The notes below the pieces were generated by a model that was not told the DNA's origin, searched no databases, and was given only the letters and a program-made list of their open reading frames with translations. This document shows, piece by piece, positions 56,676 through 64,000 of a stretch of DNA of 64,000 bases (position 1 is the first letter of the stretch; each line of letters opens with the position of its first letter). Position numbers and translations under genes: made by a program. The stretch comes from Cymodocea nodosa (Eukaryota > Streptophyta > Magnoliopsida > Alismatales > Cymodoceaceae). The stretch is from the NCBI GenBank assembly GCA_036874045.1, contig CM072336.1:24937501-25001500 (forward strand), in the 5' to 3' direction.

Positions 56676-59415
56676 CACGTGCATGTCTAGCAAAGATTCA
56701 TCTTTCTTGTGGCATTGTAGGTTGAGTCATCCCTCCTTAGAAAAGCTTTGCCAAGCTCTTCTTTAAAGGTCAGTATCTCCTTTTGATTGTGAATTGTGTC
56801 AATTGGGAAAACATACTTATGCTACTTTTAAACATGTGTGTTTGTCTTCATCTTGTAATATGTTTGATTTAATCCATTGTGGGCCCTAATAGGGTTCCAT
56901 CTGTTAGAAGTCAAAAGTACTATATTATTTTTGTTGATGGCTATTCTTGGGTTTCTTGGGTGTACTTATTAAAAGACCATCATAGTATGGTCAATATTTT
57001 TAAAGAATTTCTTGCTAAAATACAAAATTAATTCTCTAGTTGTTCTAAAGTTGTGCGCTTTGACAATGCTCTTGAGTTTATACAAACTTCTTTTCAGTCT
57101 ATTTGTTCTTCATCTAGGATTGTACATCAAACCACTTGTCCTCATACGTCTCAACAAAATGGAGTGGTCGAATGCAAACATCAACACATTTTACATGTGG
57201 TTCGGACTTTCATGTGTGAGAACAAGGTTTTCAAATACTTGTAGGATGATGTTATTCTCACTGCCACCTATCTCATAAACAAAATGCCCTCTACTCCTCT
57301 TAAGAGGCTATCCCTTTTCATCATCTCTATCCTAACAAGGAATTGTTTTCCATTCCTCTCAAGGTCTTTGGGTGTGTTGCTTTTGTTCAAGACTTATTCT
57401 CTAGTTTTGACAAATTATCCCATTGGGCAATCAAATGTGTTTTTGTTGGCTACTCTCGTACCCAAAAAAGGTATCATCTCTATCATCCTCCTACCAAGAA
57501 GTATTATATTTCCATGGATGTTACATTCTTTGAGTTCAAAAGCTACTTTGATGAGTCTACTTTACCTTTGGTTGAGTCTTGTTCCACTCTCACTCCTGGT
57601 CTTGTGGAGATAAGTCATGATCTTCCTATGCCTATTGTTGATGCCGCATTTAGACATGATTGTCAACAACAACAACCACTTTAGGTGTATAATTGCAGAC
57701 CATGTTTGCCTCTATAGGAGTTCTTAGTCACACCTGAACCAGTCCCCACACCTGAATGTGAGCATCCTTAACCTTTGGCCACTAATGACTTGTCGATTGC
57801 TCTCCGAAAGGGGACCCGCACTTGCACCCTTCACTCGTTACCACATTTTGTCTCCTATGATAACCTTAACCTTTTTTTCGTGATTTTACTCTTGCCATTT
57901 CCACTAAGACCCTTCAACTCCCTCATTGGAAGACGACTATGGATGAGAAGATGGATGTCTTGTTCTCTTGTGATACTTAAGATTTGGTTCCATGTCTTGA
58001 AAGAACCAATGTAGTATCCTGTAAATGAGCTTTCACTATCAAAAGGAAACTTAATGGAGCTGTGGACTGCTACAAAGCCTGGTTGGTTGTTAAGGGCTTC
58101 TCTCAGGAATATGGAGTTGACTATTCTAAGACTTTTTCCCCAATAGCATGGCTTGATTCTATAAGGGTGCTTCTCTCTATGACCATACATCAGTCCTGGT
58201 CATTGACTTAACTTGATGTTAAAAATACCTTTCTTTATGGTAAGTTAGATGAGTAGATTTTTATGGAACAACTTCTAAGATATGTTGTTCAGGAGGTATT
58301 TCAAGTGTGCTCTCTAAATAAGGCTATCTATGGCCTCAAATAGAGCCTTAAAGCTTGGTTTGAAAAATTCAGCCACGTTATGTGGAGTGGAGGGTTTGTT
58401 AGTTGCAGAGTTGATCGTTCACTTTTTATCAAACATACCTTACGTGGTATTGTTATCTTTACTGTATATGTTGATGATATGTTACTGATTGATAGTGATA
58501 CAGTTAGGATTGAAGAGACAAAGTGTTTCCTTCATCAGCACTTTTCTACAAAAGATATGGACACACCTCGATGTTTCCTAGGTATCGAGTTCACATTCTC
58601 CAAAGGATGCCTCTCCTTATCTCAAAGGAAATATGCACTTGTTCTATTGAAGGAAATAGAACTTGAAGGATGCAAACCTGATAGCACTCCTAGAGCCTAA
58701 TCATTCCTTCTAGGAGGAGCACACCCCATTATATAGTCATCCCGAGCGGTATAGAAGACTCATTGGAAAACTTATATATTTGACTTGCTAGATTTGACAT
58801 CTCTTATGTAGTTAGTGTTCTTAGTCAGTTTATGCATGCGCTATGTGAGGTTCATTGGCAAGGGACAATTCAGGTTTTATCTTACATTAAAAAGGCTCCT
58901 GAAAATGACCTTTTATATGAGGACCATGGACATCTTAAAATTAAAGGGTTCGCTAATGCAGGATATGCTAGTGATCAATGTGACAGAAAATCTACATCTA
59001 AGTACTTAACCTTTCTTAGTGGAAATCTTGTTACTTGGCACAGCAAGAAATAAAATATTGTCTCTAAATCTTGTTCTAAAGCAAAGTATTGGGCTATGTC
59101 CAATGCCACATCTGAGCTCATTTGGTTGAAGGCCTTGATGCAAGAATTAAGTGTTGATGGTTATGGTCCTATGCCATTATATTGTAATAATCAAGCTACT
59201 ATCTATATTGCCAGCAATCCAACTTTTCATGAAAAGATCAAACTTGTGGAGGTCGATTGCTACTTTATCCGAAACAATATTCTAAGGAGGGTGATATCTA
59301 CTCCTTTCACTTGCTCAGAAGATCAACTTATTGATGTCCTTACTAAAGGCCTTAATGTAAGTGTTTTTGAAAAATTCTATAACAAGCTGAACATGCTAGG
59401 TATCTATAGTTCAAC

Positions 59416-59426
59416 TTGAGGGGGAG
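59416..59426 (+). other. Polypurine tract of Copia element D
   Basis: TTGAGGGGGAG, immediately followed by TGTTGTTGGATA of the 3' LTR. Confidence 0.88.
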
Positions 59427-59589
59427 TGTTGTTGGATACACTTAGGATCCGTTTACTGTAGGATATATATATATATCCATTGTAAAGATGAAAACATAGA
59501 GAAGAAAAACCCTATTCTTGCACCTCTCTCTCTCTCTCTCTCTCTCACTCCACTGTTGTTTTGCCCCATTGAACTTCATCGTCAAACGG
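59427..59589 (+). repeat. 3' LTR of Copia element D
   Basis: Matches the 5' LTR through the TA and CT microsatellites. The CT run (59524-59547) is longer here. The right edge is set by the flanking duplication. Confidence 0.85.
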
Positions 59590-59826
59590 TGTCTATGGTC
59601 AATAAGAACAAGATATCTTAGGATATGTTCAGGTCCATCACAAGATATTGTAGTAATGAAGCTGTTATTCATGGTGATTTTAATACAATTTGTTTGCATC
59701 GAATTGTGAGACTATGTAGAAATACAAGGCATTTTACTCAAAACCAACTAGTTTTGAGTGGAGAAGACTCTTTGCTCTATTATATATGTGCAAGTATCTT
59801 TTCTCACATTCAATGTATGACTATTT

Positions 59827-59840
59827 CAACAGTTCATTTA
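59827..59840. repeat. Left 14-bp target duplication of a short L1 insertion
   Basis: CAACAGTTCATTTA recurs exactly at 60110-60123, with a T-run right after the left copy. Confidence 0.85.
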
Positions 59841-60109
59841 CTTTTTTTTTAGTTTAAGACCCCCAATCTATTAATGGGGCAGGGAGCTAGAAAACTTAAG
59901 TGGTTACATCAAAAGGCTAAAGTGGAACAAAAAGAAGAAGAGCAGAATTGATTACAATAGCTGAAAGGAGGATTTTAATTAGTCCTACTACAGGGAATAT
60001 CCCATTTATCAAGCAAGATTTGAATTTTTGTGTCCTTTGGAAGGTCTTCAGCATGTTTAAAAGTGAGCTTACGGCATTGTGTTAAACCTTCCCTGGCAAG
60101 GCTGTCTGC
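59841..60109 (-). mobile_element. L1-type LINE, severely 5'-truncated (269 bp)
   Basis: The minus strand reads a RNase H C-terminus (ADSLAREGL near 60085-60110, then LTFKHAEDLPKDTKIQILL), followed by the 3' UTR with CCCCATTAATAGATTGGGGG (59859-59878) and poly(A). The same CCCAATCTATTAA 3' UTR phrase occurs in the L1 copy at 8331. Confidence 0.88.
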
Positions 60110-60123
60110 CAACAGTTCATTTA

Positions 60124-61174
60124 AAGCATCCCAGCATTGTTCCAATCAGCAATTCTCAGTTACAGCTGTAGTGGCAACATAAAGTTCACAATATGAATGG
60201 TGAATTTCAATGAATTTGTTTACTTATAGGCTGCATATTCACTTATGACTTGACTATTTTTGACTGTCCTTTGAAAACATTGGTATACAACAAATTTTTA
60301 CAATGATGAGTAGCCTACAGTAAGATTAGACATTAGTTTAGGTGACTTAATTTCTTGTCCCACTCCTGATGAATGTGGTGTTTTATATTTATTAGGGTCC
60401 TTGACCTTCAATTTGATCATTTGAAATATAAACTTTGAGAATTGTTTTGTGGATGGTGAAGTACCACAGTTTTGGAGGTTAAAGGTGCATTAATGTTCTG
60501 CTTGAAAAGAAGATTCCATTCAAAGGTAAAGTATGTTCAAGAGAGATTGAAGGAAGTTATTTTTTGAATTCCTTTCAGGATTAAAATATCACCTTAATGA
60601 TAACTAGAGCTTGGACAAAGAATGTAGTAGTTTATTGTAAGATGAGATTGATTTTTGTCACATTCCAACCCCAAGGCTGGATATGAAGAATTTGTGCAAT
60701 AATTGTAGAGCATGAACCTCTTGAAGTCCAAATAAGAAGTTTCTCTCTTGATGGAAGAGCATATCTTATTTTATCTTGTCTTTCTTACATTCCAGCAACT
60801 TAAAATCGATCCACAAATAGTCCTTTCCTTAATGATTTTTACATCTTATGTAGCAATGCTTTGCCTTTATCTCATTAGAGCTATAGATCTCTTGAATCTA
60901 CTAGAGGTAGCAATCAAACTCATTCCCTTTCACTTCTTCATACCAAAGACAGTCTTTCAAACTGAGTTACTGCACAATGGGGGACAATGGCTGTTTTCCG
61001 TGCACTGAACAAATAGCTTACTGAATCAGTTGTGACTAAGAGCCATGCTGAAATATTGCATCACTGAATTTCACATTCTTGAGCTAAAAATTGAAGTCTG
61101 GGGATTAGTTCTCACTTTCATCCGCACATAATTGGTTGTCAACTAAATGGAAATTAATCAAATGATAGTTTGTA
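60124..61174. other. AIR9 intron, nothing recognised
   Basis: No family match in the translated frames. The 86-codon frame at 60748 is not supported by composition or homology I can see. Confidence 0.4.
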
Positions 61175-61515
61175 CTATAACAACAATTCAAGCTATAATC
61201 CCACTACATGAAGTTGGCCACGTGAATCTTTTTTTTATATATTTCTATCTATTGTTAAATCTTCAATTAAATGACATAAATTTGAGTCTTTTCTCACAAT
61301 TCCTAAAGAAGTAATTTTAGGCTTTTCTCTACTTATTTTAATTTCTTCTATACTAATTAATTATTCTTTCATAATTAGTGCATTTCTTGATTTTCTAAGG
61401 ATATGATGAAATCACCTAAGTCGATTCTCTTATCATATTTTCAATTGGTGCAATTGTTATTCTATTCCTAATAAGATTGTTTTTTAGTTTATCTCTTAGG
61501 CAACTGTGGCTAAGA
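61175..61515 (-). mobile_element. RTE-type LINE, 3' end, antisense
   Basis: ATAACAACAATTCAAGCTAT (61178) then ATCCCACTACATGAAGTTGG and CCACGTGAATC is the RTE 3' UTR on the minus strand; the C-terminal RTE region follows to about 61515. Confidence 0.82.
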
Positions 61516-61529
61516 GCCATGTAATATAA

Positions 61530-61930
61530 TGTCTAGCTAGCCATGTATTTGTTAATTTGATTAATTTCTCAATTAGTTGTTTGTATTGTCTATGATCTTC
61601 AAGAAGTTCTAAAGGCATTTCAAAGGGAGGATTAAGCTCAATACTCTTAGGTTTGCATCCTAAGAGTCATCTTGTCTCTTATAACAAGTCAAGTGCGTAA
61701 TTTGTTATAAGGAAAGCCTCCTTGGAATTTGCAAACTTAATGCCTAAGAAGTACTTAGGCCTACCTATATTCTTGGTATTGAAGTGTCCCCTTAGATACT
61801 CTTTTGTTTCAAAGATAATTGCATCATCACTGCCTGTAAGAAGTATATATGTCTCCACAATGTAGACACAAGAATCACACATCCACCACCCATCTTTCTG
61901 TATAAGACTAAGGGCTTGCATATTTCATTC
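61530..61930 (-). mobile_element. Copia RT fragment, antisense
   Basis: The minus strand reads LLTGSDDAIIFETKEYLRGH, then FNTKNIGRPKYFLGIKFANS, the RT region just after YVDD. It breaks upstream at the microsatellite near 61935. Confidence 0.85.
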
Positions 61931-61932
61931 TC

Positions 61933-61966
61933 CACCCCCCCCCCCCCACACACACACACACACACA
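61933..61966. repeat. Compound C-run and CA microsatellite
   Basis: A run of about 13 C followed by about nine CA units. Confidence 0.95.
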
Positions 61967-62880
61967 ATGAATCCCTCGGAAAATCTACCCACTTACTCTT
62001 TGTTGACCCTAAGATCTAGCTTTGCACCCCCATCAACCACGACTGTAGCAGCAATCCCAGCTGAAAACACCACATGAAGCTCTACGTCTTGAAGGGAAAC
62101 AACATCGATTGCTCCTCCATGTACTCATCCAACTTGCTAAGAGGCTTGACAACAACCTTGGGTCCTCATCCTCATCAAGGAGCTCAAGGCTGATGCCAAT
62201 CTTGGGTCTAAGCTAAAGGTATCACCTAGCAGGTTAGGACCTCCTCCCAAGAGGCTATGGGCAAACTCACTCTCTCCTACAAGTTTGGCAATCCTTGTCC
62301 CTACCTTTGTCACAACTAGTGTACACATGCCCAATGGCAATAGGTAGTATGTGCCTGTAGAAAATGGTACAAATTTACTTGAAGATTTTTAAGATGAATT
62401 AGATTGGAATTGAGGTTATTTATCTAGAAGTTTCTAAATACATGGAAGGAGAAGAAGAAATATGTAATATTGTTAGACAAGGTTAAAAATATAAGGGAAT
62501 TATTGATATAATGTGTGAGGACGTTATGATATCTATGTAAGCTAATAAAAATTTGTGATTTTCAATTTTCATAATTTATATTTGAACTTTATCCACTTGT
62601 ATCGATACTTTTGAATTTTATAATAATTTATGAATGTTATAATTTATTGTTTATATGTTAATTATGATGCATTAATATCTAAGTTAAAATTCTGTTATCT
62701 TCCATCACATGCACAAATATCCAAATTTCAAATTGTCATTTTTCATCACATGCACAAATACATAAATTTCAAATGTCATCATTTTTCATCACATGCATAA
62801 ATATCAAGAAAATGCTAGAATTGAAATTACTTTTCATCCATTTTTCTGATTTTCCTTTCCATCACTTTTTAGATGCTCAA
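61967..62880. other. Unclassified segment between two Copia RT pieces
   Basis: 62000-62340 is GC-richer than its surroundings, with a minus-strand frame of 67 codons (62137-62340) of unknown nature. 62690-62800 holds ATTTCAAAT and CATCACATGCA-type repeats (CATCACATGCACAAATA repeated at 62704, 62748 and 62788 with variants). No gene identified. Confidence 0.45.
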
Positions 62881-63160
62881 ACACCTTAAATGGTCAACGC
62901 ACATCTCTAGAAATTGTCGTCAATAACAACTTTATTGAACTTCGCAAATCATACCCTTGGATTCTATTTGAGCCCATAGATGGCATTCTTAAGTGAAAAA
63001 TCATAATCTAACCCTCCAAGTAACATACTCTAAAGGTTGCTCTACAAAATCTTATGTTGTTAAGTCACTATAAAGAAATGCATTTTTGATATCTAACTAG
63101 AATACCTACCAAGGTTGGTTGACATCCACAGATAGTAGCACATAGATGGAGTTGAAAAGA
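62880..63160 (-). mobile_element. Copia RT N-terminal fragment, antisense
   Basis: The minus strand reads WWVF.LDIKNAFLYSDLTT, then FVEQPLEYV, the RT block LDVKNAFLHGDL..VYMEQPPG. It is probably the upstream part of the RT piece at 61530-61930, separated by an insertion. Confidence 0.75.
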
Positions 63161-63161
63161 T

Positions 63162-63840
63162 TTGCATAATCCACCTCATATGTTTGTAAAAAGCCACAAG
63201 CTAGAAGATGGGTCTTACTTGACTGCAACTCAACTAAATATCTTTTTTGCTATTGAACTTCTCAGTCGATTCATGAATGAGCCAAAACTAGTTCATTGTA
63301 ATGGTGCCATTAGAGTATTATCCTATATCAAAGGGAGTCTCGAAAAAGGCTTGTGTTAAGAAAGGAAAGGACATTTGAAAATTGAAGCTTATTCAAATTT
63401 AAATTATGCAAGTTATAAAGGTGACAAAAAATCTATATCAGGTTATTATATCTATGTTTGGCAAAAATCTTGTCACCTAGAGAAGCATGAAACAAATTGT
63501 TGTTTCTAGATCTAATGTTGAAGCTAAATATAGGTCAATGACCTAAACAACATTTAAGATAACAATGTTGAAGTTCATACTCATCAAGTTTAGTTTTTAT
63601 GTTGATCTTCCTATACATATGTATTGTAATAAACAAACTATCATTCTCATTACTCACTATTCAACTTTTCGTAAGAGAACAAAGTATATTGAAGTTGATT
63701 GTCACTACATAGGAGGTTTGATTATCCTAGTTGTGTCTACTCTTTATACTCCCTCTTCAAAGCAAATTGCTAATGTATTTACTAAGGGGAGAACTGTTAA
63801 TTTATTTAAATCCTTTTGTAATAAGTTAACATGTTAGATA
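63162..63840 (+). mobile_element. Copia RT end and RNase H, sense
   Basis: The + strand reads YLTATQLNIFFAIELLSRFM near 63215-63275 and GAIRVLSYIKGSLEKGL. RNase H pieces follow (SNLNYASYKGDKKSISGYY near 63390-63450, then KYIEVDCHYIGG and QIANVFTKG to about 63810). A weak purine tract near 63857-63866 and a possible LTR start follow. Orientation is opposite to the adjoining RT piece. Confidence 0.85.
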
Positions 63841-64000
63841 TATGTATGCTCTAACTTCAGAGGGCAGTTAGGCAGGTTAATGAGTATTTGGATATCCATA
63901 CATCCTTAGTGTTTAGAGGAACCTGTAAATTTGTACCATCAAATTACCTAAGCTCTCTCTTTTCTCTGTCAACACAATTCATTTTCTTTCAACCCAAATT
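63841..64000. other. Possible 3' LTR start of the last Copia fragment, cut by the window edge
   Basis: AGAGGGCAG near 63860 could be a decayed polypurine tract. No partner LTR is visible. Confidence 0.35.

Larger units (their letters stand above)
54747..59589 (+). mobile_element. Copia element D, complete ends, sense, 4.84 kb
   Basis: LTRs (54747-54892 and about 59427-59589), primer site, polypurine tract and flanking duplication are all present. Gag starts near 55208 (MATLGSSSQAL) and ends with a zinc knuckle at 55943-55984 (C-Q-stop-C...GH...C; a stop in place of one residue). Protease DSGAS lies at 56231-56245, integrase at about 56700-57300 (HCRLSH, CELCQLGK, QQNGVVE), RT with YVDD at 58467-58478, and RNase H at about 58830-59400. 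Stops, frameshifts and an 89-bp duplication kill the frame. Its LTRs differ by roughly a tenth, so it is old. It occupies about half of the last visible AIR9 intron. Confidence 0.94.

Noticed and set aside
62137..62340. 67-codon frame in a GC-richer patch
   Set aside because: Possibly another captured host fragment, but I recognise no domain.
1..64000. CRISPR array, bacterial operons, phage or a plant DNA virus insertion
   Set aside because: The direct repeats found are tandem or transposon-derived, with no spacer pattern. The coding content is a spliced plant gene plus retroelements, and no viral coat or movement protein reading was seen.

Overview
This is nuclear DNA of a flowering plant, most likely a woody eudicot. 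Grapevine would fit the bloated, retrotransposon-filled introns and mostly old copies, but the species is an inference. The window holds one host gene. From about 5.1 kb to beyond the right edge, on the + strand, lies the plant microtubule-associated protein AIR9 (leucine-rich repeats followed by tandem A9 repeats). I can place 29 consecutive internal exons, 3,544 coding bases in all, with compatible phases, GT/AG borders and no internal stop. The N-terminal exons lie left of the window. The last A9 repeat and the C-terminal domain lie right of it.

Almost everything else is transposable-element DNA in the introns. 0-3.65 kb: 3' part of a decayed Copia element. 5.1-5.9 kb: five LRR exons. 5.9-10.5 kb intron: an RTE-type LINE split by an L1-type LINE with a 12-bp target duplication. 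12.8-20.5 kb intron: an antisense RTE split by a complete antisense Copia element (14.1-19.8 kb), which itself carries a plastid ycf4 fragment and an AT-rich foldback. 20.9-26.8 kb intron: a Copia fragment and a 5S-rRNA-derived SINE. 26.9-38.7 kb intron: an L1 fragment, a partial Copia element interrupted by a second 5S-derived SINE, an RTE fragment, a complete antisense Copia element (31.8-37.0 kb) carrying an EF-hand host-gene fragment, and an 834-bp terminal-inverted-repeat element. 38.9-54.5 kb: most A9 exons, with a Copia end, two RTE 3' ends tail to tail, a hAT transposase relic, a foldback element, an Au-type SINE and a decayed Copia stretch. 54.5-64 kb: one intron more than 9.4 kb long, holding a complete sense-strand Copia element (54.7-59.6 kb), a short L1 3' end, an RTE 3' end and rearranged Copia pieces.

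Within AIR9, each LRR is encoded by its own short phase-0 exon, and every A9 repeat is bracketed by phase-1 introns. This suggests the repeats grew by duplication of exon modules. I saw no second host gene, tRNA gene, CRISPR array or intact transposon reading frame. All the transposon proteins are broken by stops or frameshifts.
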